From: Spirochaetaceae bacterium | GTDB taxonomy: Bacteria; Spirochaetota; Leptospiria; Leptospirales; Leptonemataceae | Assembly: GCA_002730875.1 (NCBI GenBank) | Contig: PCBI01000012.1 | Span: forward strand, 186,001-250,000 | Length of the DNA: 64,000 nucleotides | Direction of reading: 5' to 3' | Made by a program: the position numbers and the translations under genes | In this document: piece by piece, positions 8,937 through 17,334 of the stretch | Layout: each line of letters begins with the position of its first letter | Numbering within the stretch: position 1 is the first letter of the stretch | Notes under the pieces: model-generated | The model's database searches: none | Seen by the model: only the letters and a program-made list of their open reading frames with translations | What the model was told of the DNA's origin: nothing

Positions 8937-9461
8937 TCAGTCGGCACTAACGGTGTTTATAAGATACTGCATAATATCCAGTAGATGGATCGAGCCCGCC
9001 AGAGAGCCGTTTTCATTCACCACGGGCAAGATTTTGATTACCTCCCCATCCAACATTTTATGTATCGCCTCGGAAAGCTGTTCATCCGGGCGGCAAGAGC
9101 GAATCTCTTTACACATGATATCGCCGGCCGTTTCCGCCGTGATTTGATGTAGAATTTCCCGACCGGAATGCCGGATGTTTCTTCCTTTATACGACCGTTT
9201 CTGCGCCGGCGGCTGACTATGGAAATGCAGTTCAGTGCTTCGCGTATGCTTCAAATGCCGCGCTAGATCCCCGAGACTGATAAGCCCTTGAATGCGTTCG
9301 GATTGATCCGCTACCAGTATTATTCGATCGTCGGCCAGTCGCGTCATGCGGTCTACGAGCTCCGCTATGGGCAAATCCTCGGAAACCACAAGCAATGGTT
9401 CCTGGTTGGAAGTCAGATCTTTCAGAAAGTCCTTAACTGTAAGTTTCCTACCGGGTTTCAT
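8937..9461 (-). CDS. Two-CBS-domain protein
   Basis: A 174-aa cytoplasmic protein with a CBS pair. The first CBS (about 10-75) has PLLVVSEDLPIAELVDRMTR and ILVADQSERIQGLISLGDLA; the second (about 110-170) has IMCKEIRSCRPDEQLSEAIH and ILPVVNENGSLAGSIHLLDI. CBS pairs bind adenosyl ligands and often gate transporters or channels. Its ATG overlaps the stop codon of the upstream antiporter (ATGA at 9458-9461), so the two are translationally coupled and the protein is probably a regulatory subunit of that transporter. A hairpin overlaps its stop codon (8913-8945) but lacks a strong T-run. Confidence 0.88.
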   Translation of the reverse strand: MKPGRKLTVKDFLKDLTSNQEPLLVVSEDLPIAELVDRMTRLADDRIILVADQSERIQGLISLGDLARHLKHTRSTELHFHSQPPAQKRSYKGRNIRHSGREILHQITAETAGDIMCKEIRSCRPDEQLSEAIHKMLDGEVIKILPVVNENGSLAGSIHLLDIMQYLINTVSAD

Positions 9462-10690
9462 TTCTTAGCCTCCCCGAGTCTTACCGTATGCGATTCGCCG
9501 GCCAGGATCAAAGCCCGACGGGTCAGAACCGGTCCCAGCAGTTCGTTGATTGTCGTTGTAGCAATGACTACGCTCAAGAGAATTTCATTGCCGCCATGTG
9601 GCAGGCTGATCTGGGACCGGGTCTGTAGAGCAAGGCCCAGGGCAACGCCGGCCTGCGGAATCAGCGACATTCCCGTGTATTTCTTGATTACCGGATCGGC
9701 GTTGGAAAGCCTGGCCGCCAGGTAGGAGCCTGTCAGTTTGCCGGTGATTCGCGCAAAGAAGTACCCCAGGGCCAGTACCCAGGCAGCGCCCAGGATGTCC
9801 CAGCGGATGTGTAATCCGGAAAGGATGAAAAACAGCGTAAAGATTATGCTTTCGAAGGAGTCGGCGATGGCGTTGTAGAGTGTATCGAATCGGTGGTAGG
9901 TGTTTACGAGAAAGGCGCCCAGTACCATGCATGAGAGCAAACCGCCGGCGTCCAGGTAACTGGAGAGACCGAAGCAAAGCAGAATGGCAGTGAATCCCGG
10001 CAGCAGCATACTGCTCCCATTCTGGTTTCGTCTCAGTACGATCTTCAGAAAGACCGCCCCGCCTATGCCAATCAAGACCGACGACAGAATTTCATAGCCG
10101 GCTGCCAGAAGCGAAACCTGGAGGCTGGTACCCTGACCCAGAAGCATGCCGGCCACAGAAATGGCCACCGAGTATGTAATCAAAGCCAGGCCATCGTCCG
10201 CTGCGACTATGGAAAGAATGACCGTTGTGAGCGGTCCTCGGGCTCGTTGTTCGTGTACCACTGCCAGGGTAGCGGCGGGAGCGGTGGCGGCCGAGATGCT
10301 GCCCAGGATCAGGGCCAGCGCCAGGGCGCCCGTCCACGAAAAGCTATCGAACCAGAAAGCGATGGCGAAGATCGTGGCGGTCACTGACATTGTGGCTCCG
10401 TAGAACTCGGAAAACAGTATTCGCCATACTACGTTGCCCAATCGTTTAAGTCGATCCCACTGCAGGCTTCCTCCAATAAGAAAGCCAATAATGGCCAGTC
10501 CCAGATCAACTACCACATCGCTTTGTTCTACGAATCCGTCCGGTAGAATGCCCAGCATGCCCAGGAGGGCCCCGGTGAGTATGAAAAGGCTAACCCCTGG
10601 AAGTCCCGCCCGGTCCGCCAAAAATTCGCTTCCAAATCCGGCAAGGAGCAACAAGCCTATCCATAGCAGAGGACTTTCCATCGACATCAA
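9458..10690 (-). CDS. Monovalent cation:proton antiporter, CPA/NhaP-Kef-like membrane protein
   Basis: A 410-aa polytopic membrane protein with about 11-12 hydrophobic segments and the Na+/H+ exchanger fold. Supporting features are the opening ESPLLWIGLLLLAGFGSEFL and GVSLFILTGALLGMLGILPD, SAATAPAATLAVVHE followed by VAADDGLALITYS (the DD-like ion-binding helix), and a C-terminal IPQAGVALGLAL segment. It lacks the cytosolic TrkA-N/RCK domain of Kef proteins; the coupled CBS protein downstream may take that regulatory role. Which ion is exchanged (Na+ or K+) cannot be decided from sequence. The start is ATG at 10690; ATG codons at 10687 and 10681 are alternatives. Confidence 0.85.
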   Translation of the reverse strand: MMSMESPLLWIGLLLLAGFGSEFLADRAGLPGVSLFILTGALLGMLGILPDGFVEQSDVVVDLGLAIIGFLIGGSLQWDRLKRLGNVVWRILFSEFYGATMSVTATIFAIAFWFDSFSWTGALALALILGSISAATAPAATLAVVHEQRARGPLTTVILSIVAADDGLALITYSVAISVAGMLLGQGTSLQVSLLAAGYEILSSVLIGIGGAVFLKIVLRRNQNGSSMLLPGFTAILLCFGLSSYLDAGGLLSCMVLGAFLVNTYHRFDTLYNAIADSFESIIFTLFFILSGLHIRWDILGAAWVLALGYFFARITGKLTGSYLAARLSNADPVIKKYTGMSLIPQAGVALGLALQTRSQISLPHGGNEILLSVVIATTTINELLGPVLTRRALILAGESHTVRLGEAKK

Positions 10691-10911
10691 CTTCTCAAAC
10701 CACCCGGGGAATCGTCAATGCATCCACTACAATGGGACCGGTCAGAAAGAAACTGCAAAGGTATGCGCGATTTTATCGCGGTGAGGTTTCTGGTTGGGGT
10801 GCGGGGTATTGTCGGGATGGCAAACATTGTTTGACGTCAAGATCGGTAAACGAAGGGGCTTCGCAGGGATGAGAAACTTCGGCTGTCGATATTCTATTTT
10901 TGGGACCAGAA

Positions 10912-12327
10912 ATGACTGACATTAAATTTACTCGAATTATCGCAACCCTGGGCCCGGCCAGTGCGCAAGAGGAGCAAATACGGGCCCTGATTCGCGCTGG
11001 CGCCGATTGTTTCCGCTTGAACTTTTCCCATGGAAGTGGCCAGAGTATGCAATCCCTTCTGGAAAAGGTTCGCAAGGCCAGCAGCGCGGAGGGGAAGTAC
11101 ATCCCGGTACTTGCAGACATTCAGGGCCCCAAGCTAAGGGTTGGCTCGCTTCCGTCTGAAGGAGTGGAACTGGAAAAGGATTCACTCTTTGTGATTACGA
11201 ATCGCGTGGTAGAAGGCTCGGCCACGGAGGTGCATTCCCCTTATGAAAGACTGGCTCAGGATCTGAAGCCCGGTCATCGAGTTCTACTGGCGGATGGCAG
11301 CATTGAACTAAAGGTAGAGTCGATTGAGGACATGGATGTGCGGTGCCGGGTTCTTCACGGCGGCCTGCTCACGTCGAACAAAGGGATGAATCTGCCGGAT
11401 ACTGAAGTTAGCGCTCACACACTGACAGATAAAGACCGAGCGGATCTGGAATTCATTTCAAAATCGGACATAGACCTGGTGGCCATTTCCTTTGTGCGAA
11501 GGGCCCAGGATATTCGCGATGCCAGACAGGCCCTGGGCGAATCGCGCATTCCGGTGCTTGCCAAGCTGGAACGACCGGAAGCCCTGAATCAACTCAACGA
11601 AATCCTGGAAGAAGCGGATGGGGTAATGGTGGCCCGGGGCGATCTGGGCGTGGAAATAGAGTTTGAACGAGTCCCCTTTGTGCAGAAGCAAATACTGGAA
11701 CGAGCTTCGGTGCGCGGTAAATGGGCTATTGTAGCGACGGAAATGCTGCGTAGCATGGTGGATCATAGCCGACCTACTCGAGCGGAGGTCACCGACGTGG
11801 CCAACGCTGTTCTGGACGGCGCTGATTGCGTTATGCTATCTGAAGAAACAGCTGTTGGCAAACATCCTGCGCTCGTCATTCAGGCCATGATGCGAATCCT
11901 AAAAACGGCGGATGCTGCAGAAAGCAAACACCGTCAGATGTTTGAGGCGGATATCATTAGTTTTGCGGCCGGGGCAGCCGGGGCGGCGGTAAGCGCCGCC
12001 GAAAGACTGGGCGCGAAAGCCATTGTCGTGCTTGCGGGTTCCAATGTTACCGCATTGCTATTGTCCAAATGGCGGTCGCGCGTACCCATTCTTGCGCTGT
12101 CCGGCGGCGAAGCCACACTCCGGCGTCTGAACGTTTTGCGCGGCGTGGTTCCCCTGCCCATTGAATCGCAGGCCGGTATGGAGCAACAAATTAAGCTTGC
12201 GGATGCCAGGCTCATCGAAGAGGGATGGGCAGGCCCCGGGGATACCATCGTTGTGGCCGGCGCTATTCCCCTGGGCGAAGGAAAAGAAACCAACTCCATT
12301 CGATTCCACCGGGTTCGCCAGCGTTAG
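10912..12327 (+). CDS. pyk: Pyruvate kinase
   Basis: Glycolytic enzyme transferring phosphate from phosphoenolpyruvate to ADP. It begins TRIIATLGPASAQEEQIRAL with RLNFSHGS, the conserved N-terminal barrel of the family. The signature active-site helix appears as VLAKLERPEALNQLNEI (catalytic Lys before Glu), followed by MVARGDLGVEI and ATEMLRSMVDHSRPTRAEVTDVANAVLDGAD. The C-terminal domain (about 350-471) includes AERLGAKAIVVLAGSN. Length (471 aa) is standard. I chose ATG at 10912 over an in-frame TTG at 10900. It is monocistronic; downstream a 10-bp inverted repeat may act in termination. Confidence 0.97.
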   Translation: MTDIKFTRIIATLGPASAQEEQIRALIRAGADCFRLNFSHGSGQSMQSLLEKVRKASSAEGKYIPVLADIQGPKLRVGSLPSEGVELEKDSLFVITNRVVEGSATEVHSPYERLAQDLKPGHRVLLADGSIELKVESIEDMDVRCRVLHGGLLTSNKGMNLPDTEVSAHTLTDKDRADLEFISKSDIDLVAISFVRRAQDIRDARQALGESRIPVLAKLERPEALNQLNEILEEADGVMVARGDLGVEIEFERVPFVQKQILERASVRGKWAIVATEMLRSMVDHSRPTRAEVTDVANAVLDGADCVMLSEETAVGKHPALVIQAMMRILKTADAAESKHRQMFEADIISFAAGAAGAAVSAAERLGAKAIVVLAGSNVTALLLSKWRSRVPILALSGGEATLRRLNVLRGVVPLPIESQAGMEQQIKLADARLIEEGWAGPGDTIVVAGAIPLGEGKETNSIRFHRVRQR

Positions 12328-12335
12328 CTACGAGA

Positions 12336-12370
12336 GCTTTTCGCAGGCTGGCAGTAGCGATGCGAAAAGC
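12336..12370. repeat. 10-bp perfect inverted repeat after pyk
   Basis: GCTTTTCGCA (12336-12345) and TGCGAAAAGC (12361-12370) are separated by 15 nt, 8 bp beyond the pyk stop. No T-run follows, so it is a stem-loop that may stabilise or end the pyk transcript rather than a textbook terminator. Confidence 0.6.
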
Positions 12371-12532
12371 ACGATCTACGCAACAACCGCACAGGACCTG
12401 ACTGATTCCAGCCCGGCTTTCGTTGCATTCCGGGCAATGATGCCCATTGCAGGCTTCACGCAGAGCGACGAACGTTCTTGTGGATTGGCCCCTGGCCCGG
12501 GTATGGGCGGGGCCACTGTCCAGAGTCAGAAA

Positions 12533-12742
12533 CTAGTTACTTCTTGCTCGGCCGAGGACAAAGCCAACCCCGGAAACCACCAGTCCTCCGGCCAGAATCA
12601 AGCCGGCCATGAGTGGATCGTCGGTGAGGTCCATATTTCTCCATTGTAGGTGTAGATCCCAGATGGAATTGGCCATGCTTGCGCCGCCCAGAAAAATGCC
12701 TACGCCTCCCAGGGCGCGAATCACTGATGTGATGAAATTCAT
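12533..12742 (-). CDS. Small two-helix membrane protein, 69 aa
   Basis: Not a family I recognise. Two hydrophobic segments are visible: about residues 8-26 (IRALGGVGIFLGGASMANS) and 43-64 (PLMAGLILAGGLVVSGVGFV), joined by a short acidic loop (DLTDDP). The gene is supported by a good GGAGA ribosome-binding site 7 nt before the ATG at 12742 and by the hydrophobicity pattern. Just upstream lies a 30-bp inverted repeat (12764-12793) that could be an operator for this gene. It is convergent with pyk. Confidence 0.65.
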   Translation of the reverse strand: MNFITSVIRALGGVGIFLGGASMANSIWDLHLQWRNMDLTDDPLMAGLILAGGLVVSGVGFVLGRARSN

Positions 12743-12763
12743 GTCGATTCTCCAGAAAGAAAG

Positions 12764-12793
12764 TAAACCAGATCGAATAGATGATCTGGTTTA
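12764..12793. promoter_or_regulatory. 11-8-11 perfect inverted repeat, candidate operator
   Basis: Arms TAAACCAGATC (12764-12774) and GATCTGGTTTA (12783-12793) are perfect complements around an 8-nt centre. The element is 21 bp upstream of the small membrane protein start. A TTGAGA (minus strand, about 12800-12795) could be its -35, so the palindrome would cover the promoter. A dimeric regulator is likely, identity unknown. Confidence 0.55.
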
Positions 12794-13013
12794 ATCTCAA
12801 GGGAGACCCGTTATGTGCAAAGACTTATTTTGCCCCGTTGCCTGCCATTTCTGTGGGTTTCGCGTTGTTTTTCCAGGAGGCACCATCCGTTCCAAGCCCT
12901 GCAGTAGGAACGCTGCTCCCGGGACCGGATTGTTCCCGAGGATTCCGAGAAAGTTCATCGCGATGGACCTTCGGCTTATAAGGAAGCCAGGTGCCCATTC
13001 CGGGGGATGCTGA

Positions 13014-13499
13014 TCAGTGGTCCGTGGCCGATTGAATCTCTGGCGGGGCGCCCTCAAAGTCCCGTTCAGCGAATACCCGAAAATCCTCAACAAAAGCGCC
13101 GATTTGAAACGGAATAAACTCTTCTGAAGGTGCTTGATCTCCATCCCTGTCCAGGACTCCCGGACTGTGCAAGTTTCGCACGTATTGTAGCGCTCGCAAA
13201 GCCAGAGCGCGGGCTCCGTTGATGTTTCCGCGCTTCCAGTGTTCCAGCGAAGCTGCCATCTGTACCAGCGCTTGCAGCAACGAAGGCCGGGGGCGATCGT
13301 TGAGGATCCAGATCTCCTCCATGGACTCGTGAGCCTCATAGTACTGGCCCTGGTTAATTTGATCTGCGAACTGGTTTAGTAGACCTGTGGGAACTTCGTA
13401 ATGCGGCATAGGGACTGGTTTAGGGTGCAAAGAACCGTCGCTGTCGACCTGATCTTTGCGGCGCTGTAACTCGCTGTTTTCGCCGGACTCCCGGCTCAT
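13014..13499 (-). CDS. DUF309-family protein
   Basis: A 161-aa soluble helical protein of the DUF309 type, function unknown. The family motif is visible: FADQINQGQYYEAHESMEEI and EIW (about 44-65, the HExxE-like stretch), followed by LLQALVQMAASLEHWKRGN and GARALALRALQYV. The first 35 residues and the C-terminal 20 are charged and probably disordered. In other bacteria such proteins are short helical-hairpin proteins with putative metal-binding His/Glu residues, but no reaction is established. It lies downstream of, and on the same strand as, the HerA-like ATPase with about 90 bp between them. Confidence 0.75.
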   Translation of the reverse strand: MSRESGENSELQRRKDQVDSDGSLHPKPVPMPHYEVPTGLLNQFADQINQGQYYEAHESMEEIWILNDRPRPSLLQALVQMAASLEHWKRGNINGARALALRALQYVRNLHSPGVLDRDGDQAPSEEFIPFQIGAFVEDFRVFAERDFEGAPPEIQSATDH

Positions 13500-13592
13500 G
13501 GATTCGCAAAGAAGTCCGTGCTGCGGCTATCTTCTTGCCCGGCACGCCCTGGCAGCGTATCCGGGAGTCCTCTGGAGTGCCGGCCTGCTGGT

Positions 13593-15161
13593 CTAGAACC
13601 AGCTGCTTTTTCTTCTTCGGCTCTTCTTCAGGCCAATGGCCCCCATAAGCCCTCGTGTAATCTCCCGCGCTACTGTTCGGCCCACATCCCGGACGATCTT
13701 GCTTTCGAACACCTTTTCCAGAACCGAATCCTCTTCTTTTGTTTTCTTGCTTCTGGATGACCTGGTAGTAGAACTCTTGCTTTCCGATTCCTTCTCGGCG
13801 GCCAGTCGGTCTTCGGTCTTTTCGTTTAGGATCTCGTAGGCGCTTTTTCGATCTACAGTCTCGTTGTATTTCTTCGCCAGTTGGGAAGATTTAACAAGCG
13901 CATCCACTTCTGCGGGCTTCAATACATCCATGCGCGAGCAGGGAGCACACATCAGACTGTGAACCAGAGGAGTAGGTCGGCCCTTTTCTGTAAGTCCCGT
14001 TACCAGGGCTTCGCCGATTCCCAGTTCCGTGAGCAGCCGATCGGTTTTGTAATCGTCGCTCAGCGGAAAGTTCTCGGCTGCGGTTTTTATGGCCTTGCGG
14101 TCTTTGGCCGTAACGGCGCGAAGGGCATGCTGGACTCTGGTCCCCAGTTGCGAAAGCACCGGACCCGGCACATCCTGCGGGTTCTGTGTTACGAAGAATA
14201 GACCTACGCCTTTAGAGCGAATGAGCTTGGTCATGGTTTCGATTTGCTCCAGTAGCGTGCGGCTGGCCCTGTCGAAAATGAGATGCGCTTCGTCCAGGAA
14301 GATGACCAGTTCCGGTTTTTCCGGGTCGCCCAGTTCCGGCATCTCCTGGTAAATCTCGGCCAGAAGTTGCAGCATGAACGTAGAAAACAGAGCGGGCTTA
14401 TCCTGCATGTCCATCAGTCGAACAATCGATATGACTCCCTTTCCGTCCCGTTTCTGAAGCAGGTCCTGGACCTCAAAAGACCTTTCGCCGAAGAATTCGT
14501 CGGCGCCCTGTTGCTCCAGGGCCACTACTTTCCGCAGTATGGTGCCCGTGGAGGCGCCGGAAACTTTGCCGTATTTCTCTTCAAAGGCTTCTTTGCCTTC
14601 TTCCATGACGAAAGACATGGCTTTCTTCAGGTCCTTTAGATCCAGAAGCAGGAGTCCTGCATCGTCGCAGAACTGCATGATCACTGCGAGAACAGAAGCC
14701 TGGGTATCATTGAGATCCAGTATGCGAGATAAGAGCACCGGGCCAAACTCGGTAACGGTGGCTCGCAGAGTTCCGCCTTTGCCTTTTTTCGTTAGCGAAT
14801 ACAGCTCGCAGGGCAGCGCCTGAGGCTCGTATTTCGCGCCGATGGTATCCATTCGCTTTTGAATGCCATCGCTCTTTTCGCCGGGGGCGGCCAAACCAGA
14901 CAGGTCGCCTTTGATATCCATCACCAGCGACGGTACACCTTTCAGCGAAAGCTCGCCCGCAATGTGCTGCAATGACTTGGTTTTCCCTGTTCCCGTCGCG
15001 CCCGCAATGAGGCCGTGGCGGTTCAAGGTCTTCAGAGGAAGCCGAATCTGGCAGCCTTCCTGCGGTTCGGAATCCTTCATGGCCAGGCCCAGAAGTATAC
15101 TCTGGTCCTGCTCCAGGTTATAAGCTGTTTTCATTCGAGAGGGGAAATCGGATTTGGCCAT
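13593..15161 (-). CDS. HerA-like ATPase (DUF853/YjgR family)
   Basis: A 522-aa P-loop ATPase of the DUF853 family, related to HerA/FtsK-type translocases. Walker A is GATGTGKT (54-61), with SLVMDIKGDLSGLAAPGEKSD shortly after and Walker B-like ELVIFLDEAHLIFDRAS. The sensor segment GVGLFFVTQNPQDVPGPVLS and an Arg-containing LGTRVQHALRAVTAKDRK follow, as in the family. The C-terminal quarter is Ser/Lys-rich (about 455-485) and ends in a basic KKSRRRKSSWF tail. Biological role is unsettled; DNA or protein translocation is inferred from the fold. No nuclease (NurA-like) partner is adjacent. Confidence 0.88.
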   Translation of the reverse strand: MAKSDFPSRMKTAYNLEQDQSILLGLAMKDSEPQEGCQIRLPLKTLNRHGLIAGATGTGKTKSLQHIAGELSLKGVPSLVMDIKGDLSGLAAPGEKSDGIQKRMDTIGAKYEPQALPCELYSLTKKGKGGTLRATVTEFGPVLLSRILDLNDTQASVLAVIMQFCDDAGLLLLDLKDLKKAMSFVMEEGKEAFEEKYGKVSGASTGTILRKVVALEQQGADEFFGERSFEVQDLLQKRDGKGVISIVRLMDMQDKPALFSTFMLQLLAEIYQEMPELGDPEKPELVIFLDEAHLIFDRASRTLLEQIETMTKLIRSKGVGLFFVTQNPQDVPGPVLSQLGTRVQHALRAVTAKDRKAIKTAAENFPLSDDYKTDRLLTELGIGEALVTGLTEKGRPTPLVHSLMCAPCSRMDVLKPAEVDALVKSSQLAKKYNETVDRKSAYEILNEKTEDRLAAEKESESKSSTTRSSRSKKTKEEDSVLEKVFESKIVRDVGRTVAREITRGLMGAIGLKKSRRRKSSWF

Positions 15162-15426
15162 GAGCCAGAAAGGTGGTATTCGCGGGCAGGGTCAATCCAA
15201 ACCGCAAAAGGTAGGCTCCCTTTCCTCGTCCAAATTGGTGGACCAGGCGCATCCGATTGTCTCTGGATTCGCAGAGATTGGAAGTTGTGTGGCAACACCC
15301 CTGCCGCTCATCGCTGGTAGTAAGATCGGTGCGCGGGGCTCCTACCCGGGAGCGTCCAGGTAGACAAGCCGCTCAGACAGCAGGTCCTTGCTATGGCCGT
15401 CGTCTGTAAAGGATTAACGAAGACAT

Positions 15427-16101
15427 CTAGTTCTGATCGCCCCAGTACTTCTTGATGAATGCATCCCGGCCGGAGCCAACGCGATAACGATTATAGTGCA
15501 CCGGGTTCTTCTTATAATAGTCTTGATGGTAGTCCTCTGCCAGCCAGAAGGGGCCTTTGAACTGAATGAGTCTTGTGACAATGGGTTTATCGAATTTTGC
15601 GGACTGTTCCAGTTCCCGTTTGGACTTCTCCGCTGCTTCCTTCTGCTTATCGTCCATATAAAAGATCACCGTGCGGTACTGATTTCCGATATCGTAGAAT
15701 TGACCGTTGTCCTGTGTTGGATCGATGTTTCTCCAGAAAACTGCGAGCAGTTCTTCGTAGGTGATCTTTGATTCGTCGTACAATACGATCACGGATTCAA
15801 TGTGATTCGTAGACCCGGAAGCGACTTCCTTGTATGCCGGGCTTTTCTTGCTGCCTCCGGTGTATCCGGAATAGACTTCTATAACGCCATCCAGCTTTTC
15901 GAAAGGACCTTCCATGCACCAGAAGCAGCCGCCGGCGAATACGGCCAGGGAATGCTGGTTCGTTTCAAAGTTGAAAGCTTTCGTGGCGCCCATTTCGATG
16001 GGATCTGAGTCGGCGGAAGTGGGATCGCCGCAGGCGAAGATGACCAGAAGTATCGCGCTCATCATCGCTTGTGACACTTTTTTGGTTCTCTGGGTATACA
16101 T
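15427..16101 (-). CDS. msrA: Peptide methionine sulfoxide reductase MsrA, predicted lipoprotein
   Basis: Reduces methionine-S-sulfoxide in oxidised proteins. The catalytic motif GGCFWCMEGPFEKLDGV (Cys59 with this start) and the downstream SGYTGG, STNHIESVIVLYD, DPTQDNGQFYDIGNQYRT and AEDYHQDYY motifs are all present. I chose the ATG at 16101 because the protein then starts with a basic n-region, a hydrophobic core (MMSAILLVIF) and a lipobox FAC with Cys24, indicating a lipid-anchored enzyme in the cell envelope; an in-frame start at 16209 would add 36 residues. No MsrB is adjacent. It would complement Dps and the OsmC-hydrolase in oxidative defence. Confidence 0.93.
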   Translation of the reverse strand: MYTQRTKKVSQAMMSAILLVIFACGDPTSADSDPIEMGATKAFNFETNQHSLAVFAGGCFWCMEGPFEKLDGVIEVYSGYTGGSKKSPAYKEVASGSTNHIESVIVLYDESKITYEELLAVFWRNIDPTQDNGQFYDIGNQYRTVIFYMDDKQKEAAEKSKRELEQSAKFDKPIVTRLIQFKGPFWLAEDYHQDYYKKNPVHYNRYRVGSGRDAFIKKYWGDQN

Positions 16102-16290
16102 ACTGATTCTACCTGGTGCCAATACCTGGCTCTTTTTTACGAAATGGAAACCGGGAGGCACCGCATAGGATATTGGCCCTTTCCGGTTTCTCTGCGTCAT
16201 GGAATGCATCCACAGCGCCGGTGGGTCCCGGATAGTCTTCCGTGCCCGGCCATATATTGGTTCGAAGGAAGAACGGGAGCGGTTACCGAT

Positions 16291-16319
16291 GGGATCCCTG
16301 CGGTTACGGCAGGGGTCCC
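16291..16319. other. GC-rich stem-loop in the leader of the terC-like gene
   Basis: GGGATCCCTGC (16291-16301) can pair with GCAGGGGTCCC (16309-16319), one mismatch, loop of 7 nt, followed by TTT. It lies about 80 bp upstream of the TerC-family start in the divergent region (16102-16400). TerC-family genes often have Mn-sensing yybP-ykoY riboswitches, but the conserved riboswitch bases are not recognisable, so I record only the hairpin. Confidence 0.4.
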
Positions 16320-16400
16320 TTTAAAAGGTATTCTGCCAGGACCCGGGCCGAAAGAGGAAAACTCATTGACCGTAATATAGAAAACACTTCCTAGAATACT

Positions 16401-17180
16401 ATGGAAATCGTTTTTACATCCGAAGCATTGATAGCCCTGCTTACTCTGACGGTGCTTGAAATCGTCCTGGGCATCGATAACATCATCTTTATCTCGATTC
16501 TTGCCGGCAAATTGCCGCAGGAACAGCAGGCCAAAGCGCGACAAATCGGTCTGGCCCTGGCCATGATTATGCGAATTCTGCTTCTTCTGTCCCTTAGCTG
16601 GATTATGGGGCTGACGAAAGCTCTGTTTAACGTAGCCGATTGGCTTACCTTTCTGGCACCAGCCGGCGCCTGGGCCGATATCTCCGGACGGGATTTGATC
16701 CTCTTATTTGGCGGTCTATTTCTGCTGGGCAAGGCCACAGTCGAGATCCACGGAAAGCTGGAGGGCGAAGAAGGCCACGGGGATGCCAGAGTTAAGGGTC
16801 AATTGATGGGCACTTTGATTCAGATCATGCTGCTGGACCTTGTCTTCTCTCTGGACTCTGTGATTACCGCCGTCGGCATGGCGGACCAACTATGGGTAAT
16901 GATTGCGGCCGTAGTAATTGCTGTAGGCGTAATGATGCTTTCGGCCAACGCGGTCAGTAACTTCGTAAACGATCATCCAACAGTGAAGATTCTGGCCCTG
17001 AGTTTTCTGCTATTGATTGGCTTTTCTTTGATGATCGAAAGTATGGAATACCACGTGCCCAAGGGCTACATTTACTTCGCCATGGGTTTCTCTGTCTTTG
17101 TGGAGTTGCTGAACATGAAGTTTCGCTCAAAACGGGGCAAACCTGTGCATCTACACAGTCCGTATAAAGAGGAACAGTGA
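16401..17180 (+). CDS. TerC-family integral membrane protein
   Basis: A 259-aa membrane protein of the TerC/Alx/YkoY group, proposed metal (Mn2+) exporters or metallation partners of exported proteins. About seven hydrophobic segments are visible. Family motifs are LTVLEIVLGIDNIIFISILA near the N-terminus and LLDLVFSLDSVITAVGM at about 145; the Asp and Asn residues in both are the conserved metal-site candidates. The C-terminus is short, basic and cytosolic, without the CBS or CorC extension found in some relatives. The start ATG at 16401 has no clear Shine-Dalgarno. It is divergent from msrA and appears monocistronic. Confidence 0.9.
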   Translation: MEIVFTSEALIALLTLTVLEIVLGIDNIIFISILAGKLPQEQQAKARQIGLALAMIMRILLLLSLSWIMGLTKALFNVADWLTFLAPAGAWADISGRDLILLFGGLFLLGKATVEIHGKLEGEEGHGDARVKGQLMGTLIQIMLLDLVFSLDSVITAVGMADQLWVMIAAVVIAVGVMMLSANAVSNFVNDHPTVKILALSFLLLIGFSLMIESMEYHVPKGYIYFAMGFSVFVELLNMKFRSKRGKPVHLHSPYKEEQ

Positions 17181-17334
17181 TTCCATAGGTAAACGGAAAA
17201 GGCTCAGGGTCGGGTTTTTCATAATGAAGCATGAGAACGTTAGACCAGGCCCTGGAAATTGCGCGGCGGAATCTGTCCAGGCTTTCCATCTGATTAACTG
17301 TTGACCGGGCTTTCTTTTTTCCTTCACTTGAAGA

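Noticed and set aside
16102-16400. yybP-ykoY manganese riboswitch upstream of the TerC-like gene
   Set aside because: The conserved motif bases of that riboswitch are not seen; only an unrelated hairpin is present.
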